This document shows positions 8,202-17,721 of a DNA stretch of 64,000 nucleotides, in pieces. How positions within the stretch are numbered: position 1 is the first letter of the stretch; each line of letters opens with the position of its first letter. Under the pieces are notes generated by a model. The model had not been told where the DNA came from. It worked only from the letters and a program-made list of their open reading frames with translations, and made no database searches. The position numbers were made by a program, and so were the translations under genes. The stretch spans positions 1-64,000 of the forward strand of contig NZ_VITV01000018.1 in NCBI RefSeq assembly GCF_007828035.1, written 5' to 3'. This stretch comes from Nitrospirillum amazonense (lineage in GTDB: Bacteria > Pseudomonadota > Alphaproteobacteria > Azospirillales > Azospirillaceae).

Positions 8202-9365
8202 ATGGTGCGGGGATTTCGGGCGGCGCTGGCCGCTTTCATGTTGGCTGGGCTGACGGCGGTACTGCCGGCGCCGGCCGACGCCGCCTGGTACACAGGGCGC
8301 AATGTCACGGTCGACCAAGCGGCCGATGATACGGTCATCGCCTTGGGGCGCAACGTCCAGCTGGATAGCACGGTGGCCGGCAGCGCCATCCTGATCAGCT
8401 CCACCGCCACGGTCAGCGGCACGGTGGCCGACAGCCTGATCGTGATGTCGGGCAGCACCACCCTGACGGGCCAGGTGGGCGGCGACGTCGTGCTGGTGGC
8501 CGGCAACATCGACATGCAGAAGGGTTCCGTCGTGTCCGGCGACGCCACCCTGCTGGGGGGCGAGGTCACGCTGAACGGCACGGTGGCCGGCGATGTGGCC
8601 GTCAAGGGCGGTGAGCTGACCGTGGCCGGCACCATCATGGGCGACGTCGATGCCACCTCCGGCAAGCTGATCCTGCAGCCCGGCGCCCACATCATGGGCG
8701 ACGTCACCTTCAGCGGCGGCCACGCGCTGGAGCTGCCGGCCGGCGCCCATATCGAAGGCAAGGTGCAGTACAAGGGCGACGGTATGGAACGCCACCGCCA
8801 CCGGGACCGGGATGAAGACGCCGACGCGGATGGCGGCAACGACACCCGCGGCCACCACCACAGCGGCTGGCACATCTGGATGCCCTGGTTCGGCGGCATC
8901 GGCATGATCAGCTTCGCCGTCGGCATGCTGCTGGTGGGCGCCGTGCTTTACATCCTGTTCCCCGGCGCCGTCACCAACGTGGCCGCCGGGATCGCAGGCG
9001 ATCCCGGCCCGGCGGCGGTGAAGGGCCTGGTGCTGCTGGTCCTGGTGCCGCTGTTCAGCCTGTTCTGCCTGATCACCATCATCGGCATCCCCGTGGCCCT
9101 GGTGCTGGGCTTCGCCTATGTCCTGGCCCTGATGGTGGCGATGCCGCTGGCCGGCTTCGCCTTGGCCGACATGGTGACCCAACGGCGCGGCCCGCCGGTC
9201 AGCCCGGGGGACCGCATCCGCCGCTATGCCCTGGTGGTGTTGATCCTGGCCGTGCTGCAGCTGATCCCCTTCGTGGGCGGGCTGGTGAAGTTCGGCCTGC
9301 TGATGATGGGCCTGGGTGGCCTGGTCAGCCACCTGCGCCGCCGTGGGCCGGTGGCGGCTTACTGA
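8202..9365 (+). CDS. Bactofilin-like repeat protein with C-terminal membrane domain
   Basis: A 387-residue protein. A Sec-type signal peptide (MVRGFRAALAAFMLAGL..APADA) leads into about 170 residues of short beta-strand repeats of the type GTVAGDVAVKGGELTVAGTI, resembling a bactofilin or polymer-forming beta-helix. Next comes a charged His/Arg/Asp linker (HRHRDRDEDADADGG..RGHHH), then at least four hydrophobic helices (about 245-375). Bactofilins themselves are cytoplasmic, so an exported beta-helix anchored to the membrane suggests an envelope role. ATG 8202 gives the signal peptide directly; ATG 8181 is possible. Its 3' end overlaps the convergent rrf2 gene by 7 nt. Confidence 0.75.
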   Translation: MVRGFRAALAAFMLAGLTAVLPAPADAAWYTGRNVTVDQAADDTVIALGRNVQLDSTVAGSAILISSTATVSGTVADSLIVMSGSTTLTGQVGGDVVLVAGNIDMQKGSVVSGDATLLGGEVTLNGTVAGDVAVKGGELTVAGTIMGDVDATSGKLILQPGAHIMGDVTFSGGHALELPAGAHIEGKVQYKGDGMERHRHRDRDEDADADGGNDTRGHHHSGWHIWMPWFGGIGMISFAVGMLLVGAVLYILFPGAVTNVAAGIAGDPGPAAVKGLVLLVLVPLFSLFCLITIIGIPVALVLGFAYVLALMVAMPLAGFALADMVTQRRGPPVSPGDRIRRYALVVLILAVLQLIPFVGGLVKFGLLMMGLGGLVSHLRRRGPVAAY

Positions 9366-9832
9366 ACCGCCACCGCATTAGGGCATTGATGCGGGCGGCC
9401 GTGGTCCATCCCAGCCCGCAGCGCCTGTCCCTCCGCCAGGATGTCGGACAGGCGCACCTGGCCCAGCGCTGCCTCCAGCGCCGCGCTGGCTTGGTCCATG
9501 GCACCGGTGATGGCCTGGTTGGCCAAATGCTCCACCGGGCACGCCGCGTGGTCGTCGCTGGGGCCGATGGTGAAGACCGACGCCGTCTCCAGCGCCTGGT
9601 GCACATCCAACAGGGTGAGCTCCTCCAAGCGCCGCGTCAGGCGCCAACCGCCGCGGGGCCCCTTTTCCGAGGTGACGTAGCCCCGGTCGCGCAGGCCCGC
9701 CATGGTCCGGCGCACCACCACGGGGTTGGTGTTCAGCATGCGCGCAATGGTTTCGGACGTGGCCACCCCATCGTGAAAGGCCATGTGGACCAGGACATGC
9801 GCCATGCGCGCCAATCGCGAATCCCTGCTCAC
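9359..9832 (-). CDS. Rrf2-family transcriptional regulator (YwnA-like)
   Basis: A 157-residue Rrf2 repressor-type protein with a winged helix at about 5-75 (TSETIARMLNTNPVVVRRTMAGLRDRGYV, then KGPRGGWRLTR). It lacks the three-cysteine Fe-S cluster motif of IscR/NsrR; a single Cys (HAACPVEH) and one near the C-terminus could be thiol sensors, as in the YwnA group. GTG 9832 (VSRDSRLARMAHVLVHM) matches the family start better than upstream ATGs. It diverges from a CPYC flavoprotein gene, the classic partner arrangement, and a dyad between the two may be its operator. Confidence 0.87.
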   Translation of the reverse strand: MSRDSRLARMAHVLVHMAFHDGVATSETIARMLNTNPVVVRRTMAGLRDRGYVTSEKGPRGGWRLTRRLEELTLLDVHQALETASVFTIGPSDDHAACPVEHLANQAITGAMDQASAALEAALGQVRLSDILAEGQALRAGMDHGRPHQCPNAVAVQ

Positions 9833-9909
9833 AGCCCCTAACCTTTCCTGGTGACGGCCCAGCCTAGCGGCCCCTGCCATCATTCGCAACTGTCACAGTG
9901 GCGTGTTCC

Positions 9910-9957
9910 TTGACAGGCTGAATCGAATCGTAATAGTCGAAGTTACGTTTGATTCAG
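9910..9957 (+). promoter_or_regulatory. Promoter and dyad operator between rrf2 and the flavoprotein gene
   Basis: A perfect -35 TTGACA (9910-9915) is followed 15 nt later by TAATAG. Overlapping it is a long imperfect dyad: CTGAATC...GTAA on the left (9918-9933) and TTAC...GATTCAG on the right (9943-9957). A dyad across the promoter of the divergent target is what an Rrf2 repressor site would look like. The region is AT-rich compared with its surroundings. Confidence 0.5.
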
Positions 9958-9971
9958 CTGGAGCCTCCCCC

Positions 9972-10859
9972 ATGCGTTACGATGTCCTCATCATTGGCGG
10001 CAGCTTCGCCGGCCTGTCGGCGGCCTTGCAGCTGGGCCGCGCCCGCCGCCGCGTGCTGGTGATCGATGCCGGCCAGCGCCGCAACCGCTTCGCCACCGCG
10101 TCCCACGGTTTCCTGGGCCAGGACGGCGTGCCCCCCGGCCAGATCATCGCCACGGCGCGTGAACAGCTGGCGCGCTATGCCACGGTGGAGATCCGCGATG
10201 GCGCGGCCCTCGGCGTGACGGGGGACGAACAGGGTTTCGTGGTGGGGACCGACGGCGGCCCCGTCGCCGGCCGGCGCCTGATCCTGGCAGGTGGCGTCAC
10301 CGACACCCTGCCCGAGGTGCCGGGCCTGGCGGAGCGTTGGGGCAAACACGTCTTCCACTGCCCCTACTGCCATGGCTATGAGCTGAACCAGGGCCCCATT
10401 GGCGTGCTGGCAACGGGGCCCATGTCCCTGCACCACGCCCAGATGCTGACTGACTGGGGCCCCACCACCCTGTTCCTGAATGGCGCCTTCGAGCCCGACG
10501 CCGACCAGTTGGCCGACCTCGCGCGTCGCGGCGTGACGGTGGAACGCACGCCCGTGGCCGGCTTCTTCGGTGAGGCCGCCGACATCCGGCTGGCCGACGG
10601 ACGCACCGTCCCCTTGGCCGGCGTCTTCACCCTGGCCCAGACCCGCCTCACCGGCCCGCTAGCCGCCGAATTGGGCGTGGACGTCGAGGAGGGGCCGCTG
10701 GGCCAGTGCATCCAGGTGGACGCCATGCAACAGACCAGCGTCGCCGGCGTCTTCGCCTGCGGCGACGCGGCCCGCCTGGCGGGCTCGGTGGCCCTGGCAG
10801 TGGCCAGCGGCACCATGGCCGGCGTGGCCACCCATCGCTCGCTGATCTTCACAGCGTAA
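9972..10859 (+). CDS. Thioredoxin-reductase-like FAD/NAD(P)-dependent oxidoreductase
   Basis: A 295-residue class II pyridine-nucleotide disulfide reductase. It has an N-terminal FAD Rossmann motif (VLIIGGSFAGLSAALQLGRA), the redox motif CPYC in HCPYCHGYE and a C-terminal FAD motif (GVFACGDAA). The family includes thioredoxin/bacillithiol reductase-like proteins; the NADP-binding domain is degenerate (GVLATGPMSLHHAQM), so the electron donor is uncertain. ATG 9972 follows the rrf2-side dyad. The divergent Rrf2 gene suggests control by thiol, oxidant or electrophile stress. Confidence 0.85.
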   Translation: MRYDVLIIGGSFAGLSAALQLGRARRRVLVIDAGQRRNRFATASHGFLGQDGVPPGQIIATAREQLARYATVEIRDGAALGVTGDEQGFVVGTDGGPVAGRRLILAGGVTDTLPEVPGLAERWGKHVFHCPYCHGYELNQGPIGVLATGPMSLHHAQMLTDWGPTTLFLNGAFEPDADQLADLARRGVTVERTPVAGFFGEAADIRLADGRTVPLAGVFTLAQTRLTGPLAAELGVDVEEGPLGQCIQVDAMQQTSVAGVFACGDAARLAGSVALAVASGTMAGVATHRSLIFTA

Positions 10860-10929
10860 CGTTTTGGACCGCCTCTCCGGACGGGGCGGGCGGCGAACCG
10901 AGGAGCGGCGGGCGGATGCGCCGCTATCC

Positions 10930-11889
<960 letters not shown>

Positions 11890-11905
11890 GCCCGCCCCCT
11901 TTGTC

Positions 11906-11955
11906 GATGCCCTCAAGCGCCGGGCGCGGCCATCCGGCCGCTTGGCTTCCTCAGT
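11906..11955. repeat. 50-bp direct repeat, copy 1
   Basis: Identical over 50 bp to 12049-12098, 143 bp away, by direct reading. It contains the small inverted repeat GCGGCC-ATCC-GGCCGC. It sits 16 bp upstream of the psuG start and is read in frame by an upstream extension of that ORF. Confidence 0.92.
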
Positions 11956-12048
11956 TTCCAGTCCGCTACGCTCCCCGGAAACTTCCGGCGGATGCAGTCG
12001 CATCCTAGCAGCGGCAGGCGAAAAGTCTCATGCCGCCGCAGGTGCCTT

Positions 12049-12098
12049 GATGCCCTCAAGCGCCGGGCGCGGCCATCCGGCCGCTTGGCTTCCTCAGT
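12049..12098. repeat. 50-bp direct repeat, copy 2
   Basis: Perfect second copy of the 11906-11955 sequence, ending 12 bp after the mtnN stop codon on the plus-strand scale (mtnN ends at 12111). The flanks differ immediately outside the 50 bp, which suggests a discrete element rather than one long duplication. Confidence 0.92.
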
Positions 12099-12110
12099 AG
12101 CATGAGCGCG

Positions 12111-12884
12111 TTACAGTACCGCCGCCAGGCGTCGGATCAATTCGGCGGCACCGGCCGCCGCCGCCTGGCAGAAGGCGGGGAAATCCATGTGGCTGTCGGC
12201 CCCGGCCAGGTCGCTGAGGCTGCGCACCACCAGGTAGGGCACGCCCCAGCGTGTCGCCACCTGCGCCACCGACGCGCCCTCCATCTCCACCGCCTGGGCC
12301 GCGAAGGTGCGGAACAGCCGGTCGCGCGAGGTCTCGCAGTTCAGGAACTGGTCGCCCGTCAGCACGGTTCCGAAATGGATGCCGGGCACCCGCGCCTCCC
12401 CGCCCGTGGCCTCCGCCGACAGGGCGGGCAGCGTCAGGCCGTCCAGGGCCGCACGGGCCTTGGCCTCGAGACCCTTGTCCAGCTCATAGCCGTGCGCCTC
12501 GTCGAAGCCCGGCAGGGGCGGCACCCCCGGCTGGTAGACCTTCAGCTCGCCATGCGCCAGGGCGCCGTAGTCATGCTGCACCAGGCGGGTCGCCACCACC
12601 ACGTCGCCGATGGCCAGGGCTGGGTCCACGCCGCCGGCCACGCCGGAGAACAGCAGGGCGCGGGCGCCGAACACCTGCAGCAGCAGGGTGGAGACGACGG
12701 CGGCGTTGACCTTGCCGATTCCCGCCTCCACCAGCACCACCTGGCGGCCGTCCATGCTGCCCCGCTGGAAGGTGAAGCCGGCGATGACGCGCGTCTCCTC
12801 GGCCTGGAAATGCGCGCCGAAATGGGCGATTTCCTCCGGGATGGCGCAAATCAGCCCCAGCGGGCCGTCCTTCTGCTCGGTCAT
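12111..12884 (-). CDS. mtnN: 5'-Methylthioadenosine/S-adenosylhomocysteine nucleosidase family protein
   Basis: A phosphorylase-superfamily nucleosidase that removes adenine from MTA or SAH. The 257-residue protein shows the expected sites: ICAIPEEI at the N-terminus (acid/base Glu), GIGKVNAA, FSGVAGG..ALAIGDVVVA, VEMEGAS (ribose-binding Glu) and RSLSDLAG (catalytic Asp). ATG 12884 follows the family start. It is longer than E. coli MtnN (about 232) because of an insertion around 130-175. It diverges from the helicase gene with 83 nt between starts. Another nucleoside specificity in the same family cannot be excluded. Confidence 0.8.
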   Translation of the reverse strand: MTEQKDGPLGLICAIPEEIAHFGAHFQAEETRVIAGFTFQRGSMDGRQVVLVEAGIGKVNAAVVSTLLLQVFGARALLFSGVAGGVDPALAIGDVVVATRLVQHDYGALAHGELKVYQPGVPPLPGFDEAHGYELDKGLEAKARAALDGLTLPALSAEATGGEARVPGIHFGTVLTGDQFLNCETSRDRLFRTFAAQAVEMEGASVAQVATRWGVPYLVVRSLSDLAGADSHMDFPAFCQAAAAGAAELIRRLAAVL

Positions 12885-12967
12885 GTCGGACTTGATCCCC
12901 TTATTCGCACAGGAGGCCGGCAGCATCCTCTTGGGCGCCGGGCCTGAACCTCATATATCCTGAGGAC

Positions 12968-15445
12968 ATGCCGCCTGTCGCGCTCTTCCCTGAACCAGAG
13001 TTGTTGCCTGCCAACATCGCGGGCTGGTTCGCCCATCGCGGCTGGACCCCGCACGCCCATCAGCTGGAGATGCTGCGTGCCGCCCAGCGGGGGGACCATA
13101 CCCTGCTGATCGCCCCCACCGGCGGCGGCAAGACGCTGGCGGGATTCCTGCCCAGCCTGATCGACCTGTCGGAACGCCCGCGCGAGGGGCTGCACACACT
13201 CTACATCTCCCCCCTCAAGGCGCTGGCGGTGGATATCGCCCGCAACCTGGAACAGCCGGTGGCGGAGCTGCGCCTGCCCATCCGGGTGGAAACGCGTACC
13301 GGCGACACGCCGGAGGCCAAACGCCGCCGCCAGCGCGCCCACCCGCCGCAGATCCTGATGACCACGGTGGAAAGCCTGGCGCTGCTGCTGTCGTATCCGG
13401 AGGCGGCGACGCTGTTCGGCACCCTGCGCACCGTCATCGTGGATGAGCTGCACGCGCTGGCCGGCAGTAAGCGCGGCGACCTACTGTCGCTGCACCTGGC
13501 GCGGCTGGCCAGCCTGGCGCCGGGCGCCCGCCGCGTCGGCCTATCGGCCACGGTGGCCCACCCCCAGGCCCTGGCCGACTATCTGGCCCTGCCCAACCAC
13601 CCGCTAGCCCCCTCAACGCCCGTGAAAATCGTGCGCGGCGCGCCGGGCGCCCCAGCGGAGGTGGGCATCCTGCTGACCATGGAGATCCCCTGGGGTGGGC
13701 ATATGGCGCTGCAGACCATGCCGGACGTGTATGAGCAGGTGAAGGCCTGCGGCACCACCCTGATCTTCGTCAACACCCGCGCCCAGGCCGAGCTGGTGTT
13801 CCAGGAACTGTGGCGGGTGAACGCCGACGCCCTGCCCATCGCCCTGCACCACGGCAGCCTATCGACCGAGCAGCGCCGCAAGGTCGAGGCGGCCATGGCA
13901 CGAGGCGCCCTGCGCGCCGTGGTCGCCACCAGTTCGCTGGACCTGGGCATCGACTGGGCCGCCGTGGACCTGGTGGTGCAGATCGGCGCGCCCAAGGGCG
14001 TCAGCCGACTGCTGCAGCGCATCGGCCGCGCCAACCACCGCATCGACCTGACCTCCCGCGCCCTGCTCGTTCCCGCCAACCGGTTCGAGGTGCTGGAGTG
14101 CAGAGCCGCCATCGACGCCGTTCACGCCGGCACCCTGGACGGCGACCCGCCACGCCCCGGCGGGCTGGAGGTGCTGGCCCAGCACGTGGTGGGCACCGCC
14201 TGCGCCGGGCCCTTCGACGCCGACCACCTGTTCGCCGAGGTCACCAGCTGCGCGCCTTATGCCCATCTGACTCGGGAGCGGTTCGAGCAGGTGATGGATT
14301 TCGTCGCCACCGGCGGCTATGCCCTGCGCGCCTATGAACGCTTCCAGCGCCTGCGCCGGCGCGAGGATGGGCTGTGGCAGCTGGCCAACTATCAGGTGGC
14401 GCGGCAATACCGCCTGAACGTCGGCACCATCGTGGAAGAGCCGACGGTCAAGGTGCGGATGTCCAATGGCGGGTCCATCGGCGATGTGGAGGAATATTTC
14501 ATCCAGGGCCTGGTGCCGGGCGATACCTTCATCTTCGGCGGCCAGCTGCTGCGTTTCGTCGGCATGCGCGACAACGCCGCCATCGTGGTCAAGGGCGGCC
14601 AGGGCCAGCCCAAGGTGCCGGTCTATGCCGGCGGCCGCCTGCCGCTGACCACCCACCTGGCCGACAGGGTGCGCGCCATGCTGGCCGACCCCAGCCAATG
14701 GCGCGACCTGCCGGCGGAGGTGGCGGAGTGGCTGCGCATCCAGCGTTATGTCTCAGCATTGCCCGACCGCACCGGCCTGCTGGTGGAAACCTTCCCGCGC
14801 GGCGGCAAGGAGTTCCTGGTGGCCTACACCTTCGAGGGCCGCAACGCCCACCAGACCCTGGGCATGCTGCTGACGCGCCGCATGGAAAGGCTAGGCCTGC
14901 ACCCGCTGGGCTTCGTCGCCACCGACTATGTGCTGGCCATCTGGTCGCTGAGCACCGCCACCGACATGGACGCTCTGTTCGCCGAGGACATGCTGGGCGA
15001 CGACCTGGAGGAATGGATGGACGAGTCCAGCATGCTGCGCCGGACCTTCCAGACCGTGGCCACCATCGCCGGCACCCTGGAGCGCCGCCATCCCGGGGAG
15101 GAAAAGACCAAGCGCCAGATGACGGTCAGCGCCGACCTGATCTACGACGTGCTGCGCCGCCACGACCCCGGCCACCTGCTGCTGCAGGCCACCCGGGCCG
15201 AGGCCGCCGCCGGCCTGACCGACGTGCGCCGCCTGGCCGACATGCTGGCCCGCGTGAAGGGGCACATCCGTCACATGGCGCTGGACCGTATCTCGCCCCT
15301 GGCGGTGCCGGTGCTGCTGGAGATCGGCCGTGTCATGGTGGGCGGCCGGGCGGACGAGGTGCTGTTGCAGGAGGCGGCCGAAGATCTGGCGGCGGAAGCG
15401 CTGCCTAAATCCATGCGCCAGGGCCAGGGCCTGTTGCCGTTTTGA
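12968..15445 (+). CDS. Lhr-type, ligase-associated DEXH-box DNA helicase
   Basis: An 825-residue superfamily 2 helicase of the Lhr-core class, known as the ligase-associated DNA damage response helicase. Walker A is PTGGGKT (50-56) and the DEXH box reads VDELHAL; motif III is GLSATV, and motifs V-VI are visible as TSSLDLGIDW and QRIGRANHR. A winged-helix and Lhr beta-barrel region follows to the C-terminus. ATG 12968 has a TGAGG ribosome site. In many bacteria this gene clusters with an ATP-dependent ligase, an exonuclease and pdeM; here only pdeM is near, beyond an inserted gene pair. Confidence 0.92.
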   Translation: MPPVALFPEPELLPANIAGWFAHRGWTPHAHQLEMLRAAQRGDHTLLIAPTGGGKTLAGFLPSLIDLSERPREGLHTLYISPLKALAVDIARNLEQPVAELRLPIRVETRTGDTPEAKRRRQRAHPPQILMTTVESLALLLSYPEAATLFGTLRTVIVDELHALAGSKRGDLLSLHLARLASLAPGARRVGLSATVAHPQALADYLALPNHPLAPSTPVKIVRGAPGAPAEVGILLTMEIPWGGHMALQTMPDVYEQVKACGTTLIFVNTRAQAELVFQELWRVNADALPIALHHGSLSTEQRRKVEAAMARGALRAVVATSSLDLGIDWAAVDLVVQIGAPKGVSRLLQRIGRANHRIDLTSRALLVPANRFEVLECRAAIDAVHAGTLDGDPPRPGGLEVLAQHVVGTACAGPFDADHLFAEVTSCAPYAHLTRERFEQVMDFVATGGYALRAYERFQRLRRREDGLWQLANYQVARQYRLNVGTIVEEPTVKVRMSNGGSIGDVEEYFIQGLVPGDTFIFGGQLLRFVGMRDNAAIVVKGGQGQPKVPVYAGGRLPLTTHLADRVRAMLADPSQWRDLPAEVAEWLRIQRYVSALPDRTGLLVETFPRGGKEFLVAYTFEGRNAHQTLGMLLTRRMERLGLHPLGFVATDYVLAIWSLSTATDMDALFAEDMLGDDLEEWMDESSMLRRTFQTVATIAGTLERRHPGEEKTKRQMTVSADLIYDVLRRHDPGHLLLQATRAEAAAGLTDVRRLADMLARVKGHIRHMALDRISPLAVPVLLEIGRVMVGGRADEVLLQEAAEDLAAEALPKSMRQGQGLLPF

Positions 15446-15461
15446 AGCTCCAGACGCCAAA

Positions 15462-15487
15462 ACGGCGCGGGATCGCTCCCGCGCCGT
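15462..15487. terminator. Hairpin terminator between helicase and convergent peroxidase-like gene
   Basis: Perfect 11-bp stem ACGGCGCGGGA / TCCCGCGCCGT with loop TCGC. AAAA before the left arm gives a U-run for minus-strand transcripts, and the hairpin lies 17 nt past the helicase stop on the plus strand, so it may serve both convergent genes. Confidence 0.7.
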
Positions 15488-15510
15488 CTGGAAAAGCGCC
15501 GCCGCCTGCG

Positions 15511-15861
15511 TCAGCCCGCGTTGGACGGATGGGTGTCGTAGGCGTCCATGACGCGGGTGGTGTAGACCAGTGCGGCACCAGCGCCGATGGCTACCGCCAC
15601 ACCCAGGGCCTCGGCGATTTCCTCCTTGGTGGCACCATTCTTGATGGCGGCGTCGGTATGGACGGTGATACAGCCGTCGCACTTGACGCTCACGGCCACG
15701 GCCAGCGCGATCAGCTCGCGGGTCTTGGCGTCCAGGTGGTTGGTGTGCTGGCCGGCGCCGCTGATGGTGACGTAGCCCTTCACCGTGTCGGGGCTGAGCT
15801 TGGCATAGGCACCGACGCCGGCGCCAATCTGCTGACGATACTGGTTCCAATCGAGCATCAT
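15511..15861 (-). CDS. Carboxymuconolactone decarboxylase/AhpD-like protein
   Basis: A 116-residue all-helical protein of the CMD/AhpD family with the redox and proton-relay motif CDGCITVHT (CxxC followed by His), typical of alkylhydroperoxidase-like members. Other family residues are seen in LDAKTRELIALAVAVSVKCDGC and ATKEEIAEALGVAV. ATG 15861 has AAAGGAAG upstream. It is divergent from an AraC regulator and separates the helicase from pdeM. Likely a small peroxidase or detoxification protein; the exact substrate is unknown. Confidence 0.88.
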   Translation of the reverse strand: MMLDWNQYRQQIGAGVGAYAKLSPDTVKGYVTISGAGQHTNHLDAKTRELIALAVAVSVKCDGCITVHTDAAIKNGATKEEIAEALGVAVAIGAGAALVYTTRVMDAYDTHPSNAG

Positions 15862-16020
15862 GATCTGCTTCCTTTCATCCGCGGGGCGCTGTCGGGTGAG
15901 GCGCCGTCCGGTGTGCGTTTCGATGAGTGAAAGGTAGCCCCGAGCCGCACGCCGCTGAATGCCCGGGCGGATCAAGGTCATGACCGGCAGGATCAACGTT
16001 GGCTGGGTGAAGCAAAGTCG

Positions 16021-16965
16021 ATGGACGACGATCGCAACGATGTGCTGAGCACGCTGGCCCCCCTGATCCAGGTGCGCCCGCAGGTAGAGCAGCACTGCCT
16101 GTTCGGCCCCGGCTGGTCGGCCCCGCACGGGCGGGAAGCCTTCGGTCTGGCGCCCTTCCACATCGTCACGGCGGGCAAGGCCCAGGTGCTGCTGCCCGAC
16201 CTGGACCGGACCCTGGACATGAGCGATGGCGATGTCCTGTTGTTGCCCCACGGCGCGCGGCACACGGTGCGCACCGCCGGCGCGCCGGCCGACGCCACAA
16301 CAAGACTGGAGCGTCACGACAACGGCGTGGTGGAGGTGCGGCGGACCAGCGACCTGTCCGGCGGGGCGTCTCCGGCCCCGGCCCTGGACCTGATCTGCGG
16401 GCGATTCGCCTTTGAACGGGTGGCCGACAACCCGCTGCTGGCCCTGTTGCCGGAAGCGGTGCACCTGCGCGGTGGCGGACCGCGCCTGGCCCGGCTGGTG
16501 GAAACCATCCGGGACGAGGTGGCCGCCCCACGCCCCGGCGCCCGTGCCATCGCCACCGACCTGGCCCGCGCGCTGTTCACCATGATCTTGCGCGGACATC
16601 TGGAGGATCACGGTGAGGGCATGGAGGTGGCGGGATTGCTGGCTCGACCGGCGACGGCCCGCGTGGTGGCCGCCCTGGTGGGGGATCCCGCTCGGCCTTG
16701 GACCCTGGATGACTTGGCGGACCAGGCCCATTTGTCCCGCGCCAGCCTGGTGCGCGCCTTCCGTGCCGCCGGTGCCCCCGCCCCCCTGGCCTTCCTGGCC
16801 CAGGTGCGCATGACGCTGGCCGTGCGCCACCTGGTGGCCGAGGGGCTGTCGCTGGCTGAAACGGCGGCCCGCGTGGGCTATGAATCGGAAAGCGCGTTCA
16901 GCCGCGCCTTCAAACGCCACTACAATGCCGCCCCCGGGGATTACCGGGACGCAGCGCGGGCCTGA
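16021..16965 (+). CDS. AraC-family transcriptional regulator with cupin sensor
   Basis: A 314-residue regulator. The N-terminal half is a cupin-type sensing domain of the AraC_binding_2 kind (PFHIVTAGKAQVLL..DGDVLLLPHGARHTV). The last 95 residues contain two HTH motifs: WTLDDLADQAHLSRASLVRAFRA and LSLAETAARVGYESESAFSRAFKRHY. It is divergent from the CMD/AhpD-like gene with about 160 nt between starts, so it most likely controls that gene. The pdeM start follows 21 nt after its stop, so the two could be co-transcribed. Confidence 0.9.
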   Translation: MDDDRNDVLSTLAPLIQVRPQVEQHCLFGPGWSAPHGREAFGLAPFHIVTAGKAQVLLPDLDRTLDMSDGDVLLLPHGARHTVRTAGAPADATTRLERHDNGVVEVRRTSDLSGGASPAPALDLICGRFAFERVADNPLLALLPEAVHLRGGGPRLARLVETIRDEVAAPRPGARAIATDLARALFTMILRGHLEDHGEGMEVAGLLARPATARVVAALVGDPARPWTLDDLADQAHLSRASLVRAFRAAGAPAPLAFLAQVRMTLAVRHLVAEGLSLAETAARVGYESESAFSRAFKRHYNAAPGDYRDAARA

Positions 16966-16986
16966 CCAGTTGGGGACCTTTTACGC

Positions 16987-17721
16987 ATGAACGCCCGTTT
17001 CGGCACCGGCAGCACCGGCGACCAGACCAGCCTGACCTTGAATGGCGCCGTGGTGCTGGCCGACGCTAGCGGTGCCCTGTTCTGGCCGGACCGGGGCTTG
17101 CTGGTGGTGGCCGACCTGCACCTGGAAAAGGGCACGGCCTTCGCCGGCCGCGGCACCCTGTTGCCCCCCTATGACACCGCCGCAACGCTAGCCCGGCTGG
17201 AGGCGGTCTGCCGCCGCTTGGCGCCGCGGCGCGTGCTGTGCCTGGGTGACAGCTTTCACGACCGGCGCGCGGGCGCCCGCGTCTCGGCCGACGACGGGCG
17301 GCGCCTGGCGGCGCTGATCCAGGCCCATGAGTGGCTGTGGGTGGTGGGCAACCACGACCCGGCCCCGCCGCCGGACTGGGGCGGTCAAGTGGTGGACGAC
17401 TGGGTGGAAGGGCCCCTGGTGTTCCGGCACGAGGCCCAGGATGTCACGGCGGCCGGTGAAATCTCAGGCCATTACCATCCCAAGGCCAGCGTCCCCACCC
17501 GGGCGCGGCGGGTGGGAGGACGTTGCTTCGTCACCGACGGCCACCGCCTGGTGCTGCCAGCCTTCGGCGCCTACACCGGCGGGCTGGACGTGCGCGAGGC
17601 GGCGTTGCGCCGCCTGTTTCCCGGTGCCTTCAGCATCGTGCTGCTGCACCGGGATCGCGGCTACGCCTTCCATTCGACCCATATCCTGGGAGCCGACCTG
17701 GCGGATACCGGCACATATTGA
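16987..17721 (+). CDS. pdeM: Ligase-associated DNA damage response endonuclease PdeM
   Basis: A 244-residue calcineurin-like metallophosphoesterase. Metal ligands are seen in order: D43 and H45 (VADLHLEKG), D88 (CLGDSFHD), GNHD, and GHYHP near 160. The VADLHLEKG..RGTLLPPYDTAATL pattern is specific to PdeM, the nuclease usually encoded with the Lhr-like helicase and ATP-dependent ligase. Here the helicase gene ends 1.5 kb upstream, and neither ligase nor exonuclease is present in between. Confidence 0.88.
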   Translation: MNARFGTGSTGDQTSLTLNGAVVLADASGALFWPDRGLLVVADLHLEKGTAFAGRGTLLPPYDTAATLARLEAVCRRLAPRRVLCLGDSFHDRRAGARVSADDGRRLAALIQAHEWLWVVGNHDPAPPPDWGGQVVDDWVEGPLVFRHEAQDVTAAGEISGHYHPKASVPTRARRVGGRCFVTDGHRLVLPAFGAYTGGLDVREAALRRLFPGAFSIVLLHRDRGYAFHSTHILGADLADTGTY

